Assembly: GCA_017617805.1 (NCBI GenBank)
Contig: JAFZVN010000012.1
Location: forward strand, 1 to 38,427
Source: Bacteroidaceae bacterium
GTDB lineage: Bacteria > Bacteroidota > Bacteroidia > Bacteroidales > Bacteroidaceae
Direction of reading: 5' to 3'
DNA length: 38,427 nt
Shown: positions 1 through 8,359 of the stretch, piece by piece
Numbering within the stretch: position 1 is the first letter of the stretch
Layout: each line of letters begins with the position of its first letter
Notes under the pieces: model-generated
Seen by the model: only the letters and a program-made list of their open reading frames with translations
What the model was told of the DNA's origin: nothing
Databases searched by the model: none
Program-made: the position numbers and the translations under genes

Positions 1-860
1 GCCCAGTCTGTATTGACTGTCACATCGGTAATCGATGTGGATGATGAGCCAGAGCCATTGAAGAACGCACCGGAGAGCCACGTGATGTGGTTCTGCTCCA
101 TCGGAACATCGAAGGTGCGCTCGTAGAGCACATTGCCTGAGGCATCGAGAGCCGTCACCTTCAGGGCGATATTGTCCGACTGTTCATGCAGGAACGTATA
201 GAGGTCGAACTGCTTCTGACTGCCGTCCGTGATATCGACCGTCACCGTCTGCTTGCTCGCCACACTGCCCAGACCCGTTGCAGCATTGAAGGCTCCAGAA
301 CCACCGGTGTAGTAGAACTGCATCTTATGGACATCGGCCGGAATATCATCAGTAATGACAAAGCGGCAGAGCGCCACGATGCGGTCGAGCGACACTTGGT
401 AATCGACAGCCTCTTCGCCAATGGTCACCTCGCCATAGCAGAGGAAGGTGTCGGTATATCCTGTGGCATTGGTGAACTGGATCTTGGCTGGATTCGTCAT
501 CGTGGGGTTGCCGTTGGCACTGTGACCTACAACCACCAGTTGGTAGGTGCCTTCGGGCAGTTGGAAGGAGGCATGTCCGAAATCGGCCATGTCTGAAGTC
601 TGGTTGACCTGCTTCAAGCGCGAATCATCTGTATCGTACACCGCGAAGTTCAGTCGGGTCACCACCGCTGAAGCGGCTTCCGTCGAACGGGTGAGACTCT
701 CAAACGGGGTATTCTCAATCTGGAACACGCTGACTCTCAGGTTGCCCTTAACGTCACCCGTTTCTTGGTCATTAGGAATTTCCAATTTTTCACAGGAGAA
801 CACCATGAACACGACCAGCAGTGCGAACATGGTACTGAGTGAAATCAATATCTTACGCAT
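1..860 (-). CDS. FimB/Mfa2-like fimbrial lipoprotein, 3' end outside window
   Basis: I translated this frame by hand from the ATG at 860-858; it stays open to the window edge (at least 286 residues). It begins with a short charged stretch, a hydrophobic segment and a lipobox ending MVFSC, so it is predicted to be an outer-membrane lipoprotein. The body carries motifs I associate with Bacteroidales FimB/Mfa2-type subunits: LNFAVYD, DFGHASFQLPEGTYQLVVV, an ALCRFVITDDIP segment, a FYYTGG segment, and a VPMEQNHITWLSGAFF stretch near the end. Such proteins act as anchor or tip components of Mfa/Fim-type fimbriae. The gene lies 18 nt downstream of a related lipoprotein gene on the same strand, which suggests co-transcription. 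The edge is probably close to the true C-terminus, because the last visible residues (TVNTDW) are typical of the end of such domains. The exact role within a fimbria is inference. Confidence 0.68.
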   Translation of the reverse strand, partial: MRKILISLSTMFALLVVFMVFSCEKLEIPNDQETGDVKGNLRVSVFQIENTPFESLTRSTEAASAVVTRLNFAVYDTDDSRLKQVNQTSDMADFGHASFQLPEGTYQLVVVGHSANGNPTMTNPAKIQFTNATGYTDTFLCYGEVTIGEEAVDYQVSLDRIVALCRFVITDDIPADVHKMQFYYTGGSGAFNAATGLGSVASKQTVTVDITDGSQKQFDLYTFLHEQSDNIALKVTALDASGNVLYERTFDVPMEQNHITWLSGAFFNGSGSSSTSITDVTVNTDW

Positions 861-878
861 AATATGTCCTCCCATCTT

Positions 879-1766
879 TTAGAAATCCATTGTGTGTTCA
901 CTTATCCACTCGGTAGAAACCTGGAAGCTTCCAGCCACAGCCGTATTGGTGTACATTGCTCCAGAGAGCTTTGTCACACGGTTGCGCTGGAAGGGAACGT
1001 TAGAAACCGTCTTGGAGAACAAGACAGCACCATCCGCATCCAATGTCTCTATCGTCACGTTGATGTTCTGCTCGTCGGTAATGAGGAACAAGAATGTGCT
1101 CGACGTTGAGTTAGCTCCTACATCGGCACTATTACCCACCATATTGGCGATACCAGTATTGACTGTTGCAAATCCCGTACTTGGGTTGAAGTCCTTACCA
1201 CCTGCGGAGAGCGTCATGCGGACATTGGTCACATCAGCCGTCTTACCATCGGTGGAGACCACCTTCAACTGTGCGATAATACGACTGAGAGTGGCGCTGA
1301 TATCCACTGCATTGGTGTTGCTGATTGTCACCTCCTGAGTAGCGGCAAAGGTTTCGAAGGCACGAGAGCCTGTAAAGGAGGCCACAGTAGGACTGGTGAG
1401 CGATAGTGGACTGTTGTCACTGTAGTAGTAGGCCAGCGCCACCATGGTGTAGGTGCCCATCGGCAGGGAGAGGCTGAACTCTCCGAAATCGGCATCAGTT
1501 TTAGCCTGAGTTCTCTTGTACGCCTCCGTGCCGTCAGCTTCGTAGAACGCCAGCATCACGGCATTGATACCGCTATAGTTTGCCACATTTTGAGCAGCTC
1601 GTGTCTCAGGGAAGTCCTCCTGGCTGACATTGAAGCCACTGACGTGAACACGTACAGGTGCTAATGCGTTATTATCTACTAATGTTTCATTTTCATTGCT
1701 ACAACTGGCAGTTGCGAGCAGAATTACACATAGGATTATACCTGCAAATATTGAATTTCTTTTCAT
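879..1766 (-). CDS. FimB/Mfa2-like fimbrial lipoprotein
   Basis: A predicted lipoprotein of 295 residues. I chose the ATG at 1766 because it begins directly with a lipoprotein signal peptide (MKRNSIF, hydrophobic core, lipobox ATASC). An in-frame ATG at 1817 would add 17 residues in front of the signal and is less likely. After the lipobox comes a polar linker, then the same plan as the next gene: a LAFYEADG strand, DFGEFSLSLPMGTYTMVALAY, a SRIIAQLKVVSTD segment, and the late motif VPFQRNRVTKLSGAMYT. These features fit the FimB/Mfa2 group of fimbrial subunits and anchors in Bacteroidales. The two proteins are paralogs in tandem and probably one operon. It could instead be a generic fimbrillin-like surface lipoprotein. 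No major fimbrillin gene is visible in the window; it may lie beyond the left edge. Confidence 0.65.
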   Translation of the reverse strand: MKRNSIFAGIILCVILLATASCSNENETLVDNNALAPVRVHVSGFNVSQEDFPETRAAQNVANYSGINAVMLAFYEADGTEAYKRTQAKTDADFGEFSLSLPMGTYTMVALAYYYSDNSPLSLTSPTVASFTGSRAFETFAATQEVTISNTNAVDISATLSRIIAQLKVVSTDGKTADVTNVRMTLSAGGKDFNPSTGFATVNTGIANMVGNSADVGANSTSSTFLFLITDEQNINVTIETLDADGAVLFSKTVSNVPFQRNRVTKLSGAMYTNTAVAGSFQVSTEWISEHTMDF

Positions 1767-1784
1767 TGTGCTTGAAATTAAAAT

Positions 1785-1809
1785 TATAACAGATGTGTCC
1801 CCTGTTATA
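1785..1809. promoter_or_regulatory. Perfect inverted repeat in the fimbrial leader
   Basis: TATAACAG (1785-1792) and CTGTTATA (1802-1809) are perfect inverted copies separated by 9 nt. They lie 19-43 nt upstream of the chosen start of the fimbrial lipoprotein gene. This could be an operator or an RNA hairpin in the leader. No convincing TAnnTTTG box was found beside it. Confidence 0.4.
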
Positions 1810-1874
1810 GTTATCATTCAATTTCAAACAAAACATCCGGTTCATTTGCAAAACCCTGTGTTGAGTCTTGGATA

Positions 1875-1898
1875 AACCATAAATATCGGGATATGGTT
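1875..1898 (-). terminator. Short hairpin after the UpxY-like gene
   Basis: AACCATA (1875-1881) pairs perfectly with TATGGTT (1892-1898) across a 10-nt loop. It sits about 20 nt past the stop of the UpxY-like gene. There is no long T-run, so termination is only a possibility. Confidence 0.3.
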
Positions 1899-1917
1899 GA
1901 GATTTGTGTGTGAGTTG

Positions 1918-3027
1918 TTAGAGTTGACGGAGGAGTGCAAGAAACTTGCGGAGGGTAGGGTGCTCGGGCAGTTGTTGCAGTACGAGGGTTTTCAATTCTC
2001 GTCGGTACTTGGGGTCCTTGGTGCTGAGAAACAGAGCAGTGAGCAGGTAAGCCAGAGCCGTCTGATTCTGTGTGTCGGCAGGTTGCTGGCGGAGGTCTTT
2101 GATCCGCTGTTTCAACAACCTGTTGTATTTAGATTTCTCCAGTGCGTTCTTGCTGAGAATAGCACAGATGGCCATCAAGGCAATGAGCTGCGTGTTGAGG
2201 AGCGGGTCATCGATGATGGCATGATGGAGGTAGTACAACCGTTGGAGCTGTTCGTTTTCCGTCTTGATGGTCTTTGGGTCAGCTTCCTTCTTTTTCACCC
2301 TGCGGCTGAGGATGGTCAGCAGGGTTGATTCGATGCGGTCGATGAAATCTGCATTGAAGACGAAGGAGTCCTGATCGTGAAGGGTCACGAAGTCAGGAGT
2401 GCGGTCGTGGATGTGGATGTATTGGTCGTTGGCAAAGAACTTGATGGCAATGCTGAAACGCACTCCATCACCTTTGTAATGGACATTGTAAATCTCTGCC
2501 TCAAAATCTTTGAACTGTCCTTGGCGCACGGTCACTTTCATACCTTCATCAATGTCCGTATCCTTCGTTCGAAGTTCAAACTTCTCCCCATATTCCAAAC
2601 ATCCGTTGATGAATTTCCGCATCAGCTCGTCGCGCACAATGATTTCCCCACCTTCCTTGTTGCGATAATGCCAAAGGCACGTGGCACCTGTGTTCCAATA
2701 TTGTCCATGAAGCTTGTCCAAAGCGGCGGAAGAGGCTTGCAGAAATACGAACTTGTGGATGCCCCCACGAAGTTCATTGCTTTTGCGATCTTCATCCTGT
2801 TTGCGTTTGGTTGTGTCGGTGTTGCCAGAACGTTCTTCTTCAACACTTCTCGTCACTTTGCGTCGTCGGATGGCAAGAGCAGGAATGAAATAGTCGAGGA
2901 CTTTTTCATTCTCACCCAAGTCTGTACTGGTGTTGTATTGATCCAGATATGCCTCGATCTTTTCTGGTCGATGGCATGTCATGACAAACCATTGGGGTTG
3001 GTTTTTTATTTGAATTTCTTTTCTCAT
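1918..3027 (-). CDS. NusG/UpxY-like transcription antiterminator with long C-terminal extension
   Basis: A 369-residue protein from the ATG at 3027. The longer frame upstream would need a TTG start at 3075. Residues 8-130 look like a NusG N-terminal (NGN) domain: QPQWFVMTCHRPEKIEAYL, a FIPALAIRRRKV strand, GIHKFVFLQAS and IIVRDELMRKFI. A charged low-complexity insert (about residues 62-86) splits it. A KOW-like segment follows (EGMKVTVRQGQFKDFEAEIY). UpxY proteins of Bacteroides are NusG paralogs of roughly 170 residues that stop premature termination in capsule operons. This one has about 170 extra residues, largely helical and rich in Leu and Lys. It is divergent from carB and is not at the head of an obvious capsule operon; the nearest glycan genes begin 5 kb away on the other strand. 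Assignment to the NusG superfamily is fairly firm; the target operon is unknown. Confidence 0.7.
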   Translation of the reverse strand: MRKEIQIKNQPQWFVMTCHRPEKIEAYLDQYNTSTDLGENEKVLDYFIPALAIRRRKVTRSVEEERSGNTDTTKRKQDEDRKSNELRGGIHKFVFLQASSAALDKLHGQYWNTGATCLWHYRNKEGGEIIVRDELMRKFINGCLEYGEKFELRTKDTDIDEGMKVTVRQGQFKDFEAEIYNVHYKGDGVRFSIAIKFFANDQYIHIHDRTPDFVTLHDQDSFVFNADFIDRIESTLLTILSRRVKKKEADPKTIKTENEQLQRLYYLHHAIIDDPLLNTQLIALMAICAILSKNALEKSKYNRLLKQRIKDLRQQPADTQNQTALAYLLTALFLSTKDPKYRRELKTLVLQQLPEHPTLRKFLALLRQL

Positions 3028-3187
3028 GAGTGCATAATTCCCTCTTTTCGCTCCTTTCTGTTTGGAATGGAGCAAATCAACATGTTTCCAATCAGTTGCT
3101 TCATGTCGAGCGGAGAACCGCTCTTCAATATCCAGAATCAGTCCGAAGGCTGCTCTTATTGACCGACATAAGAACCTGTCAACCCCC

Positions 3188-3259
3188 TCCAGCGATAGCT
3201 GGAAAAGGGAAAATGTGCCATTTAGTGGTGGTAAATGGCAGATTTCGGCTGCAAAGGTA
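3188..3259 (-). promoter_or_regulatory. Promoter -7 box and structured leader of the UpxY-like gene
   Basis: On the minus strand a TACCTTTG box (plus 3252-3259) matches the Bacteroidota -7 consensus. It would give a leader of about 220 nt before the ATG at 3027. The start of that leader holds two hairpins: TGCCATTTA (3216-3224) with TAAATGGCA (3232-3240), a perfect 9-bp arm pair with a 7-nt loop; and CCAGC with GCTGG around 3188-3201 with a 4-nt loop. Long leaders are known to matter for UpxY-type antitermination, so this leader may be the protein's own target. That role is inference. Confidence 0.5.
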
Positions 3260-3358
3260 CGACTTTCTTTTGATATAAGCCCTCATTTTTATCAGAATCT
3301 TTCCAATTGGTAGCCTTATGAGCAAGAATAGGTGGCATTTGGCGTTTTCACATAGCAG

Positions 3359-3462
3359 GAAGAGTTGAAGAATTGAAGAGTTGAAAAATTGAAGAGTTGA
3401 AGAATTCTTGGACGAGCCAAGCGTGCTAAAGATACGATAAGAAGAGTTGAAGGATTGAAGAG
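3359..3462. repeat. Short tandem repeats upstream of carB
   Basis: A 16-bp unit, GAAGAGTTGAAGAATT, occurs three times head to tail at 3359-3406, with one substitution in the second copy. After a 34-bp interruption a fourth variant copy and part of a fifth follow at 3441-3462. The stretch lies in the 0.7-kb gap between the UpxY-like gene and carB. The rest of that gap holds the two promoters; I see no credible gene in it. Confidence 0.8.
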
Positions 3463-3644
3463 CAACAATATGAAAACGAAAAACCGTGAAAAAATAACGG
3501 TGGAGGGTTGACACTTGTCTATCTTTTTTGACGAATGACTGACAAAACCGAAGCGAAGAAGGCAAATGGGTGTCTTTTTGTAGAATTTTGTGAAGAGAAT
3601 GGTGATTTTTTACTTTCTGCGTTTTCCGTCTCATATATTTTTCG

Positions 3645-3652
3645 TACCTTTG
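3645..3652 (+). promoter_or_regulatory. Candidate carB promoter (-7 box)
   Basis: TACCTTTG fits the Bacteroidota -7 consensus TAnnTTTG and lies 79 nt upstream of the carB ATG. A T-rich GTTTTC at 3621-3626 is at about the right distance for a weak -33 box. Confidence 0.5.
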
Positions 3653-3731
3653 CAGCCGATTCAGAAAAGATGAGTAAGTGATGGGGATGGTTAGCATTAT
3701 TTAGAGACACATTATATTATATATAGAATAT

Positions 3732-6700
3732 ATGAAGAAGCAACTGAAGAAGGTGCTTGTCTTGGGCTCAGGAGCCCTGAAGATTGGACAAGCTGGTGAG
3801 TTCGACTATTCGGGTAGTCAGGCTCTCAAGGCACTTCGGGAAGAAGGCATCAGGTCGGTGTTGGTTAATCCGAACGTGGCAACCATCCAAACGAGTGAAG
3901 GTATTGCAGACAAGGTCTATTTCTTGCCCGTCAATACCTTTTTTGTGACCGAAATCATCAAGAAGGAGCGTCCTGACGGCATCCTGTTGGCATTCGGTGG
4001 CCAGACGGCACTGAACTGCGGTACGGAACTGTTCCAGAAGGGCATCCTGAAGGAGTATGGTGTGGAGGTGCTCGGCACCAGTGTGGAAGCCATCATGAAC
4101 ACGGAAGACCGTGACCTCTTCGTGAAGGAACTGAACAAGGTGAACCTCAAGGTACCAGTGTCTCAGGCTTGTGAAACGATGGAGGATGCCATCGCCACAG
4201 CTCGTCGCATCGGTTATCCCATCATGATTCGCTCGGCTTACGCACTGGGTGGCCTGGGTTCAGGTGTTTGTCCCGACGAGGAAACCTTCGTCAAGATTGC
4301 GGAGTCTGCTTTCACATTTGCGCCTCAGGTGTTGGTGGAGGAGAGCTTGAAGGGTTGGAAGGAGATTGAGTTTGAGTGCATCCGCGATGCCAATGACCAC
4401 TGCTTCACGGTGGCTTCGATGGAGAACTTCGACCCACTGGGCATCCACACGGGTGAAAGTATTGTGGTGGCTCCTACTTGCTCATTGACTGAGGAGCAGG
4501 TGAAGATGTTGCAGGACATCACCATCAAGTGTGTGCGTCACCTCAACATCGTGGGTGAGTGCAACATCCAGTTTGCCTTCAATGCGCAGACCAACGACTA
4601 CCGCATCATCGAGATTAACGCCCGTCTGTCCCGTTCTTCTGCTTTGGCATCGAAGGCTACGGGTTATCCACTCGCCTTTGTGGCTGCCAAGATTGCCTTG
4701 GGCTACACGCTCGACCAGATTGGTGAAATGGGCACGACGAACTCAGCCTATGTGGCACCAAGCCTCGACTACCTCATTTGCAAGATTCCACGTTGGGACT
4801 TGACCAAGTTCGTGGGTGTGAGCCGCAAGATTGGTTCCAGCATGAAGTCGGTGGGTGAAATCATGTCCATCGGTCGCACCTTCGAGGAACTCATCCAGAA
4901 GGGTCTTCGCATGATTGGTCAGGGCATGCACGGATTCGTGGGCAACGACCATACGAAGTTCGACAACCTCGATGAAGAACTCGCCAACCCAACTGACCTG
5001 CGTATCTTTGCCATCGCTCAGGCTTTGGAGGAAGGTTACAGCATCGACCGCATCTACGAGTTGACCAAGATTGATCCTTGGTTCATCGAGCGTCTGAAGA
5101 ATATCGTGGATTACAAGCATAAGTTGGAGACTTACAATGCCATCGAGGATGTGCCTGCAGACGTGATGCGTCAGGCCAAGATCTATGGTTTCTCCGATTT
5201 CCAGATTGCCCGTTTCGTGCTGAAGAATCCTGCTGGCAACATGGAGCGTGAGAACCTCGCAGTACGTGCTCATCGCAAGAAGATGGGCATCCTGCCAGCT
5301 GTGAAGCGCATCCCAACAGTGGCCAGCGAGCATCCTGACTTGACCAACTACCTCTACATGACTTACGCAGTGGAGGGTTACGATGTCAACTACTACGCTC
5401 ACGAGAAGTCTGTGGTGGTGCTCGGCTCAGGTGCTTACCGCATCGGTTCGTCTGTGGAGTTCGACTGGTGTTCAGTCAACGCCATCACGACCGCTCGCAA
5501 ACTCGGCTATAAGAGCATCATGATCAACTATAACCCAGAGACCGTATCGACCGACTACGATATGTGCGATCGCCTCTACTTCGACGAGCTTTCCTTCGAG
5601 CGTGTGCTCGACGTGATTGACTTGGAGAATCCTCGTGGCGTCATCGTCTCTGTGGGTGGTCAGATTCCAAACAACCTCGCTATGAAACTCTATCGTCAGA
5701 GTGTGCCAATCCTTGGTACCAGCCCTGTCAGCATTGACCGTGCGGAGAACCGCAACAAGTTCTCTGCTATGCTCGACCAGCTCGGCATCGACCAGCCTCA
5801 GTGGAGCGCACTGACTTCAATGGACGATGTGAAGGCATTCGTGGAGCGTGTGGGATTCCCAGTGCTCGTACGTCCTTCATACGTGCTCTCAGGTGCAGCC
5901 ATGAACGTCTGCTACGACTACGAAGAGCTGGAGCGTTTCCTCCAGATGGCCAGCGAGGTCAGCAAGGAATATCCTGTGGTGATCTCTCAGTTCATGCAGG
6001 AGACCAACGAGGTCGAGTTCGACGCTGTGGCTCAGAATGGTGAGGTAGTTGAGTATGCCATCAGCGAACACGTCGAATTTGCTGGTGTACACTCAGGCGA
6101 CGCCACGATGGTGTTCCCTGCCCAGCAGATCAGCTTCGCCACCATCCGTCAGATCAAGAAGATCAGCCGTGCCATTGCCAAGGAGCTGAACATCTCAGGT
6201 CCATTCAATATCCAGTACCTCGCCAAGGGTCGCGACGTGAAGGTCATCGAGTGTAACCTCCGCGCCTCTCGTTCCTTCCCATTCGTCAGCAAGGTGCTCA
6301 AGCGCAACTTCATCGACACAGCCACTCGCATCATGCTCGATGCTCCTTACACGAAGCCCGACAAGAGCGAGTTCGACATCGACCGTATGGGTGTGAAGGC
6401 CAGCCAGTTCTCCTTTGCCCGTCTGCAGAATGCCGACCCAGTTCTGGGTGTCGATATGAGTTCTACTGGTGAGGTGGGTTGTATGGGCGACACCTACGAA
6501 GAGGCGTTGCTCAACTCCATGATTGCCACTGGCTACAAGATTCCTTCCAAGGACAAGGCCATCATGATTTCATCGGGTGGCACCAAGGAGAAGGTGGCCA
6601 TGCTCGATGCAGCACGTGCCCTGATGGAGAAGGGCTACACCATCTGCGCCAGCGAGGGAACCGCCAAGTTCCTCAACGACAATAATGTCAAGGCTACGGC

Positions 6701-6965
6701 TGTGGCTTGGCCAGATGAGGAGACGAGCGACAAACCAAACGTGATGCAGATGATTGCCGACCACAAGTTCGACCTCATCGTCAACATCCCGAAGAACCAC
6801 ACGAAGCGTGAGCTCACCAACGGCTATCGCATCCGTCGTGGCGCCATCGACCACAACATTCCGCTCATCACCAATGCTCGCCTCGCTTCCGCCTTCATCG
6901 AGGCCTTCTGCGAGAAGGGCATGGAAGACCTGCAGATCAAATCATGGCAGGAATACGATAGTTAA
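3732..6965 (+). CDS. carB: Carbamoyl-phosphate synthase large subunit
   Basis: A full-length 1077-residue CarB, the usual size. It makes carbamoyl phosphate from bicarbonate, ATP and ammonia delivered by the small subunit, feeding pyrimidine and arginine synthesis in the cytoplasm. The two homologous halves are visible. The first opens with VLGSGALKIGQAGEFDYSG and holds the ATP-grasp stretch around RSAYALGGLGSG and EINARLSRSSALASKATGYP. The second opens near residue 562 with VLGSGAYRIGSSVEFDWC and has RPSYVLSGAAMNV and ECNLRASRSFPFVSKV. The C-terminal allosteric MGS-like domain starts near residue 940 (IMISSGGTKEKVAMLDAAR). No carA is adjacent: the upstream neighbour is divergent and a terminator-like hairpin follows, so carB appears monocistronic here. 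Confidence 0.97.
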   Translation: MKKQLKKVLVLGSGALKIGQAGEFDYSGSQALKALREEGIRSVLVNPNVATIQTSEGIADKVYFLPVNTFFVTEIIKKERPDGILLAFGGQTALNCGTELFQKGILKEYGVEVLGTSVEAIMNTEDRDLFVKELNKVNLKVPVSQACETMEDAIATARRIGYPIMIRSAYALGGLGSGVCPDEETFVKIAESAFTFAPQVLVEESLKGWKEIEFECIRDANDHCFTVASMENFDPLGIHTGESIVVAPTCSLTEEQVKMLQDITIKCVRHLNIVGECNIQFAFNAQTNDYRIIEINARLSRSSALASKATGYPLAFVAAKIALGYTLDQIGEMGTTNSAYVAPSLDYLICKIPRWDLTKFVGVSRKIGSSMKSVGEIMSIGRTFEELIQKGLRMIGQGMHGFVGNDHTKFDNLDEELANPTDLRIFAIAQALEEGYSIDRIYELTKIDPWFIERLKNIVDYKHKLETYNAIEDVPADVMRQAKIYGFSDFQIARFVLKNPAGNMERENLAVRAHRKKMGILPAVKRIPTVASEHPDLTNYLYMTYAVEGYDVNYYAHEKSVVVLGSGAYRIGSSVEFDWCSVNAITTARKLGYKSIMINYNPETVSTDYDMCDRLYFDELSFERVLDVIDLENPRGVIVSVGGQIPNNLAMKLYRQSVPILGTSPVSIDRAENRNKFSAMLDQLGIDQPQWSALTSMDDVKAFVERVGFPVLVRPSYVLSGAAMNVCYDYEELERFLQMASEVSKEYPVVISQFMQETNEVEFDAVAQNGEVVEYAISEHVEFAGVHSGDATMVFPAQQISFATIRQIKKISRAIAKELNISGPFNIQYLAKGRDVKVIECNLRASRSFPFVSKVLKRNFIDTATRIMLDAPYTKPDKSEFDIDRMGVKASQFSFARLQNADPVLGVDMSSTGEVGCMGDTYEEALLNSMIATGYKIPSKDKAIMISSGGTKEKVAMLDAARALMEKGYTICASEGTAKFLNDNNVKATAVAWPDEETSDKPNVMQMIADHKFDLIVNIPKNHTKRELTNGYRIRRGAIDHNIPLITNARLASAFIEAFCEKGMEDLQIKSWQEYDS

Positions 6966-7001
6966 AGCCTCCCCTAACCCCTCCCAAAGAGGGGAAAGGT
7001 T
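6965..7001 (+). repeat. Intergenic half-copy of the GC-rich palindromic element family
   Basis: Directly after the carB stop the sequence reads CCTCCCCTAACCCCTCCC, then AAAGAGGGGAAAGG. The CCTCCC / GAGGGG pairing and the CCCTAACCCCTCCC motif resemble the arms of the longer elements found inside genes at 13354, 24680, 32324 and 35747. This copy is in an intergenic position. Confidence 0.55.
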
Positions 7002-7032
7002 TAGAAATTCAGCACTTAACTATAGAATCAAT

Positions 7033-7068
7033 AGAGGGAGCCATCCAGAGCAATCTGGGTGGCTCTCT
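7033..7068 (+). terminator. Probable carB terminator hairpin
   Basis: GAGCCATCCAGA (ending 7049) pairs with TCTGGGTGGCTC (from 7054), with one G-T pair and a 4-nt loop, and the arms extend to an AGAG/CTCT base. It lies about 70 nt past carB. The T-run after it is weak (TTCGTTG). Confidence 0.55.
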
Positions 7069-7117
7069 TCGTTGTAGATTGCATAAGGATGATAATTCAA
7101 ACTTATTCAATCTCCTT

Positions 7118-8026
7118 TTAGCATACATCAAAAAACCTATTCAACTTATTCCAGAATGAAGCGATGGTTAATCTCGTTCTGAAAATATCTGGCTCGTGAA
7201 GTTCCATGCCTCTGGCATCAAGATATTGCTGCCGTAGATTTTTTACGGCATTTCCTGTCTTTAAAGAGTTTATACATTGCGTGTAATAATTGAAGAGAGT
7301 AGGGTACAGATTTGTGAAATCATCATTAATAGCGTAGGCCATCACAAGATGCTCTTCGTCAAGGTTCAAGTGTTCACCATGAAGTAATCTTGCACGAAAC
7401 TTGACTACATTTTGTTTCATGCGGTGAACCGTCACACGATATGCAATGTGTGTCATGCCAAGTGCCTCGGCCATCTCCCTGTCCGAGATAGCTCGTTGGC
7501 TATTGAGGATCGTTAGTAAGGTACGAAGGAAGATGAAACGTCCACGAGGATAGAACACCTGATGGGCATAAGCAATCAATTGTGAGGCGATGGTGAGTTT
7601 TTGTTCGTCAGAAAGAGAATCGTCAGATGGGTGGAATTCGTGGTCAGAATGGGTGGAATGCGTCATCCGTTCTTCTACCTTCACACGATTGCTGAGGTAA
7701 TTTCGGAAAGTATTCAGCAGCCATGTCTCAAAGGCATTTTTGTTCTTGATGCGTTGTAACGACTGATAGGGATAACGGCCACTTTCACGAAGATATAGAA
7801 AATAGTCCTCAATGATATCCTCGAAATCATCATACAACTGCTGATGAAAAACATCATATCGCTCACGTAACTGGTGCTCTAACCGTTGATGCAATAGGTA
7901 GTACATCGCCTCATCATTCCTGTCTTTTTTCTGGAGAATGATGTCCACAAAGTCAGAAACGGGGATACCGGCAAAAGGACTAACCTTAGTCTTCGAACAT
8001 TTAACATCAGCTGTCATTTTATCCAT
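7118..8026 (-). CDS. Atypical sigma-70 family (ECF-like) RNA polymerase sigma factor
   Basis: A 302-residue protein. Residues around 60-115 resemble sigma region 2: an acidic helix with DDFEDIIEDYFLYL, then NAFETWLLNTFRNYLSNRVK. Residues around 165-215 resemble region 4, a helix-turn-helix: RTLLTILNSQRAISDREMAEALGMTHIAYRVTVHRMKQNV. An acidic and His-rich linker joins the two, and about 85 residues follow region 4 without a recognised motif. Overall order and spacing fit an ECF-like sigma factor with a C-terminal tail, but the motifs are diverged; a DNA-binding regulator using the same fold is the alternative. No anti-sigma factor gene is adjacent. M4 (8017) is an alternative start; the promoter box only 10 nt upstream makes either start plausible. 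Its target genes are unknown. Confidence 0.6.
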   Translation of the reverse strand: MDKMTADVKCSKTKVSPFAGIPVSDFVDIILQKKDRNDEAMYYLLHQRLEHQLRERYDVFHQQLYDDFEDIIEDYFLYLRESGRYPYQSLQRIKNKNAFETWLLNTFRNYLSNRVKVEERMTHSTHSDHEFHPSDDSLSDEQKLTIASQLIAYAHQVFYPRGRFIFLRTLLTILNSQRAISDREMAEALGMTHIAYRVTVHRMKQNVVKFRARLLHGEHLNLDEEHLVMAYAINDDFTNLYPTLFNYYTQCINSLKTGNAVKNLRQQYLDARGMELHEPDIFRTRLTIASFWNKLNRFFDVC

Positions 8027-8035
8027 ATTTTACTG

Positions 8036-8043
8036 CAAAAGTA
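8036..8043 (-). promoter_or_regulatory. Promoter -7 box very close to the sigma-factor start
   Basis: On the minus strand, TACTTTTG (plus 8036-8043) matches TAnnTTTG. It ends only about 10 nt before the ATG at 8026, so the leader would be a few nucleotides long. No -33 box is at the ideal distance; TTTGG lies slightly further upstream (8068-8072). Confidence 0.45.
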
Positions 8044-8318
8044 CAAAAAAGAACACAAGAAACCCTCCAAAGATGAAAATATCTTCATTTTGAATGTAAC
8101 ATTTCCCCCTTTCCCATACTATAAGGGTAGAAAGTTGAACAGAAAACAATAACATTATGACACTAAAAGAACCAGGATGATTTTCTCGGCACCATCAATC
8201 ATGAAACGCATGAAAAAATTCTCTTCGACAGGTGGCATTCTGGTTTAAAAAGAGGTTTTTTGTTGGCTGTTCGGTCATTTTATTATATATTTTCTTTCGT
8301 GGTTAGAATAAAATGTCG
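8044..8318. other. Intergenic region, no gene recognised
   Basis: This gap lies between the divergent sigma-factor and WecA-like genes. It contains only very short frames such as the one starting ATGACACTAAAAG at 8157, with nothing to support them. A weak CCCTT / AAGGG pairing occurs near 8108-8128. I see no RNA gene. Confidence 0.5.
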
Positions 8319-8326
8319 TACTTTTG
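8291..8326 (+). promoter_or_regulatory. Promoter of the glycan/SulP operon
   Basis: TACTTTTG (8319-8326) fits the -7 box. TTTCTTTCG (8291-8299) provides a plausible -33 region about 19 nt upstream. The first ATG of the operon is at 8360, giving a leader of about 30 nt. Confidence 0.55.
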
Positions 8327-8359
8327 CAGTTGTAATATGTTTTCTTTTGGAAAAAGAGT

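Noticed and set aside
1767-1817. Upstream ATG for the fimbrial lipoprotein
   Set aside because: It would place 17 residues ahead of a well-formed lipoprotein signal peptide.
2377-3162. Long plus-strand frame opposite the UpxY-like gene
   Set aside because: It mirrors a gene with clear NusG-type motifs and has no domain of its own.
3359-3462. Possible CRISPR array
   Set aside because: Units are adjacent 16-bp copies without unique spacers, and no cas gene is present.
3179-3697. 172-codon minus-strand frame in the gap upstream of carB
   Set aside because: It is built across the tandem repeats and both promoters, has a low-complexity composition and no recognisable domain.
4743-5402. 219-codon minus-strand frame opposite carB
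   Set aside because: Shadow of carB, which is fully supported by motifs over its whole length.
8157-8250. Very short frames after ATGACACTAAAAG
   Set aside because: Seven and about 23 codons, no conservation or domain evidence.
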